The translations under genes and the position numbers were made by a program. Below, piece by piece: positions 27,586 to 34,851 of a stretch of DNA of 64,000 nucleotides (the stretch's first letter is position 1; each line of letters starts with the position of its first letter). The DNA is from Erwinia oleae. GTDB taxonomy: Bacteria > Pseudomonadota > Gammaproteobacteria > Enterobacterales > Enterobacteriaceae. The notes under the pieces are model-generated. The model saw only the letters and a program-made list of their open reading frames with translations. It was not told the DNA's origin and did no database searches. The stretch is taken from NCBI RefSeq assembly GCF_000770305.1, contig NZ_JNVB01000014.1, positions 1 to 64,000 of the forward strand, given 5' to 3'.

Positions 27586-28776
27586 ATGGAAAACCTTAAT
27601 GCGCTTTTGCATGCCATTGGCCAGAGAAAATCAGATCTGGCTAATAAAGACTTTTTGCTGACGTGGGAGCAATCTCGCGATGAGTTAGAACAGATACTGG
27701 ATATTGCCGCTGCATTGAAAACCCTGCGGGAAAAAAATATCGATACGCAGTTGTTTAATAATGGTTTAGGCATTTCTCTCTTTCGCGATAATTCTACCCG
27801 CACGCGCTTTTCTTATGCCTCGGCGCTCAATCTATTGGGGCTGACGCAGCAGGATCTGGATGAGGGCAAATCACAAATCGCCCATGGCGAAACCGTACGC
27901 GAAACCGCCAACATGATCTCCTTTTGCGCAGATGCCATCGGCATCCGCGACGATATGTACCTCGGTGCCGGCAACGCTTATATGCGCGAAGTGGGTAGCG
28001 CGCTGGACGACGGCTTTGCGCAGGGCGTGCTACCGCAGCGTCCTGCGCTGGTCAACTTACAGTGCGATATCGATCATCCGACGCAATCAATGGCCGATCT
28101 GGCATGGCTGAAGGAGCACTTTGGAGGGTTGGAAAACCTGAAGGGCAAAAAAATCGCCATGACCTGGGCCTATTCGCCCAGCTACGGCAAACCCCTTTCC
28201 GTTCCACAGGGCATTATCGGTCTGATGACCCGCTTTGGCATGGAGGTTACGCTGGCGCACCCTGAAGGCTATGACCTGATCCCGGACGTGCTGGAGGTCG
28301 CGCGTAACAATGCTACCGTATCCGGCGGAAAATTCCGGCAGGTCAGCAGCATGGAAGAGGCCTTCCTGGATGCGGACATCGTTTATCCCAAGTCCTGGGC
28401 ACCGTGGCAGGTCATGCAGCAGCGTACCGATCTGCTGCGGAGTCATGACAGCGTCGGTTTGCAAATGCTGGAGCAGCGTTGTCTGCAACAGAATGCAGGC
28501 CATAAAAACTGGCACTGCACGGAAGAGATAATGAAACGCACTCGCGGCGGCAATGCGCTCTATATGCACTGCCTGCCAGCCGACATCACCGGCGTCTCCT
28601 GCGAAGCGGGCGAAGTTGAAGCCAGCGTCTTCGAGCGTTATCGCATCCCTACCTATAAAGAAGCCAGTTGGAAACCCTGGATCATCGCCGCCATGATCGT
28701 CGCGCGTAAATTCACTAATCCAGCCGAGGCGTTGCAGCGCCGTCTGAACGCCGCGCAGCCACGCATTAAATATTGA
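27586..28776 (+). CDS. ygeW: YgeW, knotted carbamoyltransferase family protein
   Basis: YgeW belongs to the aspartate/ornithine carbamoyltransferase superfamily, with the carbamoyl-phosphate motif FRDNSTRTRFSYASA (about residues 66-80) and the trefoil-knotted second domain. Its physiological substrate is unresolved; it is one of the conserved anaerobic purine-degradation genes. It could transfer a carbamoyl group to phosphate, so that YqeA makes ATP. The 396-residue product equals the E. coli length and contains MHCLPADITGVSC near residue 326, in the position of the HCLP loop of ornithine carbamoyltransferases. It begins the rightward ygeWXY-hyuA-yqeA operon. Confidence 0.92.
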   Translation: MENLNALLHAIGQRKSDLANKDFLLTWEQSRDELEQILDIAAALKTLREKNIDTQLFNNGLGISLFRDNSTRTRFSYASALNLLGLTQQDLDEGKSQIAHGETVRETANMISFCADAIGIRDDMYLGAGNAYMREVGSALDDGFAQGVLPQRPALVNLQCDIDHPTQSMADLAWLKEHFGGLENLKGKKIAMTWAYSPSYGKPLSVPQGIIGLMTRFGMEVTLAHPEGYDLIPDVLEVARNNATVSGGKFRQVSSMEEAFLDADIVYPKSWAPWQVMQQRTDLLRSHDSVGLQMLEQRCLQQNAGHKNWHCTEEIMKRTRGGNALYMHCLPADITGVSCEAGEVEASVFERYRIPTYKEASWKPWIIAAMIVARKFTNPAEALQRRLNAAQPRIKY

Positions 28777-28782
28777 CTGGAA

Positions 28783-28800
28783 TGGCGACGCGGGTCGCCA
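28783..28800 (+). other. Intergenic hairpin between ygeW and ygeX
   Basis: TGGCGAC and GTCGCCA (28783-28789 and 28794-28800) form a perfect 7-bp stem with a four-base loop, seven bases past the ygeW stop. No U-run follows, so it is not a classical terminator. It may stabilise the upstream mRNA or adjust the expression ratio of ygeW to ygeX. Confidence 0.5.
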
Positions 28801-28846
28801 CACATGACTCGATCTGATTGTCTCCTCCATCGAAGAAGGGCACGCC

Positions 28847-30052
28847 ATGTCACAATTTTCATTAAAAATGCAGATCGTTGCGAATGGGCATTTCACGCCA
28901 ACCAAATACGATACGTTCAACCGGCAAAGCGCAAAGGAAGCAAGGAATTTTCACCGCAAGCTGCCGGGCTACCAGCCTACGCCGCTGCGCCGACTGCCTG
29001 ACTTCGCACAGATGCTGGGCGTGAAGGAAGTGCTGGTAAAAGATGAATCGCAGCGCTTTGCTCTCAACGCCTTTAAAATGCTGGGTGGCGCCTGGGCTAT
29101 CGCCCGTCTGCTGTGTAAAGACTACGACATTGATATCAATACCTTTTCTTTTTCTGCTTTTCGTCAGCGCAATGAAAAACCGATGACCTTTGCCACCACC
29201 ACCGATGGCAACCACGGTCGCGGCGTGGCCTGGGCGGCCCGCGAACTGGGCCAGCACGCCGTGATCTATATGCCGAAAGGATCCTCTCCCGCGCGCGTCA
29301 GCCACATCACCGATTTGGGAGCGGAGTGCATCGTCACCGACATGAACTACGACGATACGGTGCGCCTGACCATGAAAACCGCCCGGGAGAAGGGGTGGAG
29401 CGTTGTGCAGGATACCGCCTGGGAGGGTTACACGGAGGTGCCGTGCTGGATCATGCAGGGCTATGCCACGCTGGCTGACGAAGCCGTCGAGCAGATAGCA
29501 GCAATGAATATTGACCCTCCCACCCACGTATTTCTCCAGGCAGGCGTCGGCGCGATGGCTGCCGGGGTGCTGGGTTATCTCAGCGACATCTATGGCATTG
29601 AAGCGCTGCATGCCGTCATCGTTGAGCCGGACAAAGCAGATTGCCTGTTTCGCTCAGCGCAGCAGAACACGATTGTGGCCGTAAGCGGCGAGATGGACAC
29701 CATCATGGCCGGTCTGGCCTGCGGCGAACCTAATCCCCTCGGCTGGCCGCTGCTGCGCGACCTCTCCCGGCACTTTATTTCCTGCGAAGACGCTGTGGCC
29801 GCACTGGGCATGCGCGTATTGGGTAACCCGGTGGGTAGCGACCCGCGCATTGTTTCCGGCGAGTCGGGCGCGGTAGGCATGGGCGTCCTTGCCGCGATCC
29901 AGCATCACCCACAGCGCGATGCGCTGATGAAAGAACTCAGGCTCACGCCATCCTCACGCATTTTGCTCATCAGCACCGAAGGCGATACCGACCCCGGTCA
30001 TTACCGCGAGGTGGTGTGGGCAGGAAAAAATGGAATAACCGTCAACCGTTAA
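28847..30052 (+). CDS. ygeX: YgeX, 2,3-diaminopropionate ammonia-lyase
   Basis: YgeX is a PLP enzyme that converts 2,3-diaminopropionate to pyruvate and two ammonia, the carbon-yielding end step of the pathway. The 401-residue protein has the PLP lysine in [14 protein letters not shown] (about residue 78), a phosphate-binding [15 protein letters not shown] stretch and [19 protein letters not shown] segments as in E. coli YgeX (398). ATG 28847 has AGAAGGGCACGCC upstream, a good ribosome-binding site. It is separated from ygeW by a hairpin and from ygeY by 13 bases. Confidence 0.95.
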   Translation: MSQFSLKMQIVANGHFTPTKYDTFNRQSAKEARNFHRKLPGYQPTPLRRLPDFAQMLGVKEVLVKDESQRFALNAFKMLGGAWAIARLLCKDYDIDINTFSFSAFRQRNEKPMTFATTTDGNHGRGVAWAARELGQHAVIYMPKGSSPARVSHITDLGAECIVTDMNYDDTVRLTMKTAREKGWSVVQDTAWEGYTEVPCWIMQGYATLADEAVEQIAAMNIDPPTHVFLQAGVGAMAAGVLGYLSDIYGIEALHAVIVEPDKADCLFRSAQQNTIVAVSGEMDTIMAGLACGEPNPLGWPLLRDLSRHFISCEDAVAALGMRVLGNPVGSDPRIVSGESGAVGMGVLAAIQHHPQRDALMKELRLTPSSRILLISTEGDTDPGHYREVVWAGKNGITVNR

Positions 30053-30065
30053 CAGGAGCGATAAC

Positions 30066-31283
30066 ATGTCTACACCCATTCCCTATGAGGACATCCTCAA
30101 ACTGGCAAAAAAATACCAGCCAGATATGACGCGCTTCCTGCGCGATATGATCGCCATTCCCGGCGAAAGCTGCGATGAAGAGCGCGTTATCAAGCGCATT
30201 CGCGAAGAGATGATTAAGGTCGGCTTTGACAAGGTCGAGATTGATCCTATGGGCAATATTCTGGGCTACGTCGGCCACGGTTCGCGCCTGCTGGCGATGG
30301 ACGCACACATTGATACCGTCGGCGTCGGCAACCTGAAGAACTGGCACTTCGACCCTTATGAGGGGATGGAAGACGACGAGGTGATCGGTGGTCGTGGTTC
30401 ATCCGATCAGGAGGGGGGCATGGCCGCGATGGTCTACGCGGCAAAAATCATTAAAGATCTCAAGCTGGAAGATGACTATACGCTGCTGGTCACCGGTACG
30501 GTACAGGAGGAGGACTGCGACGGCCTCTGCTGGCAGTACATTATTGAACAGCTAAAGATCCGTCCCGAATTTGTCATCAGCACTGAGCCTACCGATTGTC
30601 AGATATACCGTGGGCAGCGCGGTCGTATGGAGATCCGGGTTGAGGTTCAGGGCGTAAGCTGCCACGGCTCTGCCCCTGAACGCGGCGACAATGCTATTTT
30701 CAAAATGGCGCCAGTACTTCTGGATTTGCAGTCACTGGCTGGCCAGCTTGGTCATGATGAATTTCTTGGTAAAGGTACGCTCACCGTATCAGAAATTTTC
30801 TTTACCTCTCCAAGCCGCTGCGCCGTTGCGGATAGCTGCGCCGTCTCCATTGACCGCCGTCTGACCTGGGGGGAAACCTGGGAGAGCGCCCTGGAGGAGA
30901 TCCGCGCGCTGCCAGCGGTGAAAGCGGCCAACGCGGAGGTCTCGCTCTATAACTACGAGCGCGCTTCCTGGACCGGGTTGGTTTACCCCACCGAATGCTA
31001 CTTCCCTACCTGGAAAGTGGAACCAGACCACATCACCGTTACTACGCTCAGCGAAGCCTATCGCGGATTGTTTAACAAGGCCCCCGTTGTGGATAAATGG
31101 ACCTTCTCCACTAACGGCGTCTCCATTATGGGGCGCCACGGTATTCCGGTCATTGGTTTTGGCCCCGGTAAAGAGCCGGAAGCACACGCGCCCAATGAAA
31201 AAACCTGGAAGTCTCACCTGGTCACCTGTGCGGCAATGTATGCAGCCACGCCGCTCGCCTGGCTACAGCAGTTGAAGAGATAG
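30066..31283 (+). CDS. ygeY: YgeY, M20-family metallohydrolase
   Basis: YgeY is a zinc-dependent amidohydrolase of the peptidase M20 family. Metal-ligand motifs are MDAHIDTVG (about residues 76-84), [10 protein letters not shown] (about 109-118), the general-base pair QEED near 148-151, and a C-terminal histidine in EPEAHAPNE. At 405 residues it matches E. coli YgeY (403). In the purine pathway it is thought to hydrolyse a ureido or amide intermediate ahead of YgeX; the precise substrate is not something the sequence shows. It starts 13 bases after ygeX, with ACAGGAGCG as ribosome-binding site. Confidence 0.92.
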   Translation: MSTPIPYEDILKLAKKYQPDMTRFLRDMIAIPGESCDEERVIKRIREEMIKVGFDKVEIDPMGNILGYVGHGSRLLAMDAHIDTVGVGNLKNWHFDPYEGMEDDEVIGGRGSSDQEGGMAAMVYAAKIIKDLKLEDDYTLLVTGTVQEEDCDGLCWQYIIEQLKIRPEFVISTEPTDCQIYRGQRGRMEIRVEVQGVSCHGSAPERGDNAIFKMAPVLLDLQSLAGQLGHDEFLGKGTLTVSEIFFTSPSRCAVADSCAVSIDRRLTWGETWESALEEIRALPAVKAANAEVSLYNYERASWTGLVYPTECYFPTWKVEPDHITVTTLSEAYRGLFNKAPVVDKWTFSTNGVSIMGRHGIPVIGFGPGKEPEAHAPNEKTWKSHLVTCAAMYAATPLAWLQQLKR

Positions 31284-31294
31284 CGGCTTTTGTT

Positions 31295-31320
31295 GTCGGC
31301 GCCTGGCTTCGGACGCCGAC
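31295..31320 (+). other. Intergenic hairpin between ygeY and hyuA
   Basis: GTCGGCG (31295-31301) and CGCCGAC (31314-31320) pair perfectly around a 12-base loop. The stem ends directly before the hyuA ribosome-binding site (GGGAGC). No U-run is present. It is the second hairpin in this operon and could modulate mRNA stability or hyuA translation. Confidence 0.5.
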
Positions 31321-31332
31321 GGGAGCAACATA

Positions 31333-32724
31333 ATGAAAACCTTAATCAAAGGCGGCACGCTAGTGGATCACTCAGGCAAATACCGTCAGGATCTGCTTAT
31401 CGACCGACAAAAGATAATCCGACGTGATACCGATATTACCAGCGATGCGGACATGGAAGTCATTGACGCGCGCGGTTTACTGGTGATGCCCGGCGGCATC
31501 GACGTGCATACCCATTTCAATATTGATGTTGGCATTGCGCAGAGCTGCGATGACTTTTTCAGCGGCACGCGCGCTGCGGCCTGCGGCGGCACAACCACCA
31601 TTATCGACCATATGGGCTTTGGGCCTGACGGATGCAGTCTGGATCATCAGTTAAAAAAGTATCATCACGACGCGGCTGGCCAGGCCGTCATTGATTACAG
31701 TTTTCATGGTGTCATTCAGCACATAGACGACGCCATCCTTGAGGCTATTCCGCAGATGGTGCATCAGGAGGGCATCAGCAGTTTTAAATTTTATCTTACC
31801 TATAAACATCTGCTTAACGACGGCGACGTGCTGCGGCTGCTCGCTAAGCTGAAGGAGTGCGGCGCGCTGGCTACCGTGCATCCTGAGAACGACGCATCCA
31901 TAAAGTGGCGGCTTCAGCAGCTTACACAACAGGAGAGAGGCGATGCAACGCGACATCCCTGGAGCCGTCCGGCGGTATGCGAAGCCGAAGCCATTGCCAG
32001 AACGCTCAATCTTGCCCGGCTGGCCGGGGATGCCCCGCTCTATATTGTACATCTGTCTAATGGACAGGGGCTGGACTACGTTCGTATGGCGCGCGCACAG
32101 GGGCAGCCGGTTTGGGTGGAAACCTGTCCACAATATCTACTGCTGGACGACAGCCGCTATCGGCATGCCGAACCGTTGAAATATATGCTTTGCCCGCCAC
32201 TGCGGCCTCGTTCAGAGCTGGATAAGCTTTGGGTGGGTATCGCCGATGGCGACATTGATACAGTCGCGACCGATCACTGCAATTTTCCTTTTCAGCAGCG
32301 GCAGAAGATGGCCTCGACCGATTTTACCCGCTGCCCCAACGGTCTGCCTGGTGTGGAAAATCGTATGCCGCTACTTTTTTCCGAAGGCGTGATGAAAGGG
32401 CGTATCAGCCTTTCACGCTTTGTCTCGCTGACCAGTACGCAACCCGCGAAACTGTTTGGCCTGTGGCCGGAAAAAGGCAGCCTTCTGCCCGGCGCCGATG
32501 CTGACCTCACCCTTTTTGATCCCCTTGCCAGAAGTGCCATTCGCCACAGCGCGCTGCACGACAACGGTGATTACTCCCCGTGGGAAGGCTTTGTGTGCGA
32601 CGGCTGGCCAGTTATCACACTGTCAAAAGGAAAAGTCGTTTGCAGCCACGGACGCTTTATCGGTCGAGCTGGTGATGGAAAATTTCTATTTCGCAAAGCC
32701 TTTGTTAACAGGGAGGAGTCATGA
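31333..32724 (+). CDS. hyuA: HyuA, dihydropyrimidinase/hydantoinase-type amidohydrolase
   Basis: HyuA opens a cyclic ureide ring. E. coli HyuA acts on D-phenylhydantoin in vitro, and in the purine pathway it would open a hydantoin or dihydropyrimidine-like intermediate. The 463-residue protein has the binuclear metal motif PGGIDVHTHFN (about residues 53-63), the lysine expected to be carbamylated in SSFKFYLTYKHL (about 150), and further ligands in TVHPEND, VHLSNGQG and VATDHCNFP. Length is within one or two residues of E. coli (461). The stop overlaps the yqeA start by four bases. Confidence 0.93.
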   Translation: MKTLIKGGTLVDHSGKYRQDLLIDRQKIIRRDTDITSDADMEVIDARGLLVMPGGIDVHTHFNIDVGIAQSCDDFFSGTRAAACGGTTTIIDHMGFGPDGCSLDHQLKKYHHDAAGQAVIDYSFHGVIQHIDDAILEAIPQMVHQEGISSFKFYLTYKHLLNDGDVLRLLAKLKECGALATVHPENDASIKWRLQQLTQQERGDATRHPWSRPAVCEAEAIARTLNLARLAGDAPLYIVHLSNGQGLDYVRMARAQGQPVWVETCPQYLLLDDSRYRHAEPLKYMLCPPLRPRSELDKLWVGIADGDIDTVATDHCNFPFQQRQKMASTDFTRCPNGLPGVENRMPLLFSEGVMKGRISLSRFVSLTSTQPAKLFGLWPEKGSLLPGADADLTLFDPLARSAIRHSALHDNGDYSPWEGFVCDGWPVITLSKGKVVCSHGRFIGRAGDGKFLFRKAFVNREES

Positions 32725-33653
32725 AAAAAAGAATTGTACTGGCGCTCGGCGGCAACGCGCTGGGTAAAGGATTGCCGGAGCAGATGAACGCGGTGAAAAA
32801 CACCGCAAAAACGATTGTTGAACTCATAGCCGCCGGGCACGAACTGGTCATTACGCACGGCAATGGCCCGCAGGTTGGCATGATAAATCAGGCATTTGAA
32901 GCGGCATCGCGCATTGATGCGGATTCGCCCGCCCTGCCGATGTCGGTTTGCGTTGCGCTTAGCCAGGGCTACATTGGCTACGATCTGCAAAATGCGATCC
33001 GTGAGGCGCTACTCAATGCTGGCATCGATAAAGCCGTCGTGTCGCTGATTACTCAGGTAAAAGTGGACGAGCAGGATGCCGCTTTTCAGCATCCCGATAA
33101 GCCGATTGGCAGCTTTGTCTCGACAGAAGAAGCGCAGAAGCGCATCGCGAAAGGCGAGGTGCTGCGCGAAGATGCCGGTCGCGGTTGGCGACGGGTGGTG
33201 GCTTCTCCACGACCAACAGAGATTGTAGAAGCGGCTTCAATCAGGGCGCTGCTTGAGGCCGGACAGGTTGTCATTACGGTTGGCGGCGGTGGCATTCCGG
33301 TTGTGAGTAAAGGCAACCATCTGCAAGGCGCCAGTGCGGTCATCGATAAAGACTGGGCCAGTGCGATACTGGCTCGCGAGATCAATGCTGATATGTTGAT
33401 TATTCTGACTGCGGTAGAAAAAGTAGCTATCAACTTTAACCGCCCCGACGAGTGCTGGCTCGACAGCATGACGCCGAAGGAAGCGCGCAGGCACATCGCT
33501 GATGGTCAGTTTGCGCCCGGCTCGATGCTGCCGAAAGTAGAAGCGGCGCTGTTTTTCGCCGCCGCTGGCAAAGGTTGTCAGGCGTTGATTACTCAGCTTG
33601 AAAAAGCCAGAGAAGGCATCGCCGGAGAAACCGGTACGCTCATACAGCAGTAG
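32721..33653 (+). CDS. yqeA: YqeA, carbamate kinase
   Basis: YqeA is a carbamate kinase that makes ATP from carbamoyl phosphate and ADP, the likely energy-conserving step of anaerobic purine use. The 310-residue sequence shows ALGGNALGKG at the N-terminus, THGNGPQVG (about residues 48-56), TVGGGGIPVV and AVIDKDWASAILA, all typical of the carbamate kinase/amino-acid kinase fold. It is translationally coupled to hyuA and convergent with the XdhC-like gene, whose last 14 bases overlap it. It works naturally with YgeW, which could supply carbamoyl phosphate. Confidence 0.93.
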   Translation: MKKRIVLALGGNALGKGLPEQMNAVKNTAKTIVELIAAGHELVITHGNGPQVGMINQAFEAASRIDADSPALPMSVCVALSQGYIGYDLQNAIREALLNAGIDKAVVSLITQVKVDEQDAAFQHPDKPIGSFVSTEEAQKRIAKGEVLREDAGRGWRRVVASPRPTEIVEAASIRALLEAGQVVITVGGGGIPVVSKGNHLQGASAVIDKDWASAILAREINADMLIILTAVEKVAINFNRPDECWLDSMTPKEARRHIADGQFAPGSMLPKVEAALFFAAAGKGCQALITQLEKAREGIAGETGTLIQQ

Positions 33654-34491
33654 TCTGCGGCACGGCGGTCAGCAGTTCCAGACCGCCCTGCTCATTTATT
33701 TTTTCGTTGCTGCGCTGTCGGTTTGCCTGACGATAATGCCGGACAATATCTCCCAGAATGCTGATGGCGATCTCCTCTGGCGTTTCCGCTGCAATATCGA
33801 TGCCGACAGGCGAATGAAAATGCGCCAGCGCCTCATCGTTCAGCCCTTGCTCGTTTTTAAGCGATTCCCGAAAGCGCCAGGCTTTCCGCCGGCTGGCAAG
33901 CAGCCCAAGGTAAGCCAGCGGCCGCGTGACGATCGCCTTCAGCACTTCACTGTCCTGACTGTTAGTCGCAATAATGGCATAGCCTTGCGCATCCAGCGTC
34001 AGCTCTTCGATGATGCGGCTATAGCTTTCGCCACTGATACAGCGGCAATCGGCAGGTAATGCGGGATCGCATAAATTCTTCTCCCAGGTATCGGCAACCA
34101 CAACAGAAAAACCGAGCGGCTGCGCGGCCTGCGCCACCGCGCGATTGACGTGACCGGCACCGAATAAATAGAGTGCAGGGCGACGCGGGTAGACCGCAAT
34201 GAATACCGTCATGTCGCCGCCGCAGTCCGATCCCACCGCATCCCTGCCCTGGCGGGCGAGCCGGGCATGAAAAAGCTGCGATCTTCCTTCACTCAGCGCC
34301 TGTGTGGCCTGCTCAATAGCCAGCCGCTCCATCATTCCGCCACCGATCGTTCCCACTGTTTCTCCCTCTTCGCTGACCAGCATGCTGGCAGAATGACGCG
34401 GCGTGGAACCGCGACTCTGCACAATGTGCAATAGCGCGAATGCGCCATTCTGGCGCTGTAACTCTGCTGCCTTTGCAAATAAACCTGACAT
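33640..34491 (-). CDS. XdhC/CoxI-family molybdenum-cofactor insertion protein
   Basis: This family binds the molybdenum cofactor and helps sulfurate and insert it into xanthine dehydrogenase-type enzymes (as for Rhodobacter XdhC). The 283-residue product from ATG 34491 begins MSGLFAKAAELQRQNGAFAL and has the family's HIVQSRGSTPRHSASMLV, GTIGGGMMER and a Rossmann segment LYLFGAGHVNRAVAQ with the cysteine-containing GSDCGGDM. The frame is open a further 18 codons upstream, but an AGGGAGAAGGATC ribosome-binding site supports 34491. It is much shorter than E. coli YqeB (541), so it is not a direct orthologue. A leftward sigma54-type promoter lies at 34527-34542. It presumably matures the hydroxylase at 21158-24850. 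Confidence 0.85.
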   Translation of the reverse strand: MSGLFAKAAELQRQNGAFALLHIVQSRGSTPRHSASMLVSEEGETVGTIGGGMMERLAIEQATQALSEGRSQLFHARLARQGRDAVGSDCGGDMTVFIAVYPRRPALYLFGAGHVNRAVAQAAQPLGFSVVVADTWEKNLCDPALPADCRCISGESYSRIIEELTLDAQGYAIIATNSQDSEVLKAIVTRPLAYLGLLASRRKAWRFRESLKNEQGLNDEALAHFHSPVGIDIAAETPEEIAISILGDIVRHYRQANRQRSNEKINEQGGLELLTAVPQTTAV

Positions 34492-34526
34492 GATCCTTCT
34501 CCCTGTCGATTGCCTGATTAGACATA

Positions 34527-34542
34527 TGCAAGGTTTATACCT
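34527..34542 (-). promoter_or_regulatory. Leftward sigma54 promoter for the XdhC-like gene
   Basis: Read on the minus strand, AGGTATAAACCTTGCA has GG-N10-GC with a full TTGCA -12 element; the -24 flank is imperfect. The -12 element lies 36 bases from ATG 34491, and the shared inverted repeats are 60-90 bases further upstream. It makes the region between the XdhC-like gene and ygfK a bidirectional sigma54 control region. Confidence 0.6.
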
Positions 34543-34590
34543 CAATTTTAATCATATCTTTCAAAGGCATATTTCAATCAGGTCGCTGAA

Positions 34591-34627
34591 ATTCTCATAT
34601 TGAGAGGGGAATTCTTAATTTGCGAAC
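34591..34627. promoter_or_regulatory. Tandem inverted-repeat activator sites (XdhC-like/ygfK intergenic)
   Basis: ATTCTCA-TAT-TGAGAGG (34591-34607) is a near-exact copy of the 7-3-7 repeat. A weaker copy, ATTCTTA-ATT-TGCGAAC (34611-34627), follows with centres 20 bases apart, again two helical turns. They sit between a leftward promoter (34527) and a rightward one (34765), so could serve both. The rest of 34543-34850 is AT-rich and without a gene. Confidence 0.65.
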
Positions 34628-34764
34628 TTATTTGCGCGAGAAGAAGAGAACATCGAAAAGAAATAATTTTCATTTTCAGTTAATTGCGCCGACGGCGGCG
34701 ATCTGCCATCAGGTTTGCGAATCCCGTCACGAAACCTGTTCAAACCGTCGATGCGTTTCTTTCC

Positions 34765-34780
34765 TGGCGCGGTTGTTGCT
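34765..34780 (+). promoter_or_regulatory. Sigma54 (-24/-12) promoter of ygfK-ssnA
   Basis: TGGCGCGGTTGTTGCT differs from the consensus TGGCACG-N4-TTGCW at one base and has exact GG-N10-GC spacing. Transcription would start near 34790, leaving about 60 bases of leader before ATG 34852. The repeats at 34591-34627 lie about 165-200 bases upstream of that start. Confidence 0.8.
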
Positions 34781-34851
34781 TTAGCAATGCAAAATTATTC
34801 GCAAAGCAGGTATGCCGAGCGGGATGACTGGAAAACAAAGAGGAGCTTGTT

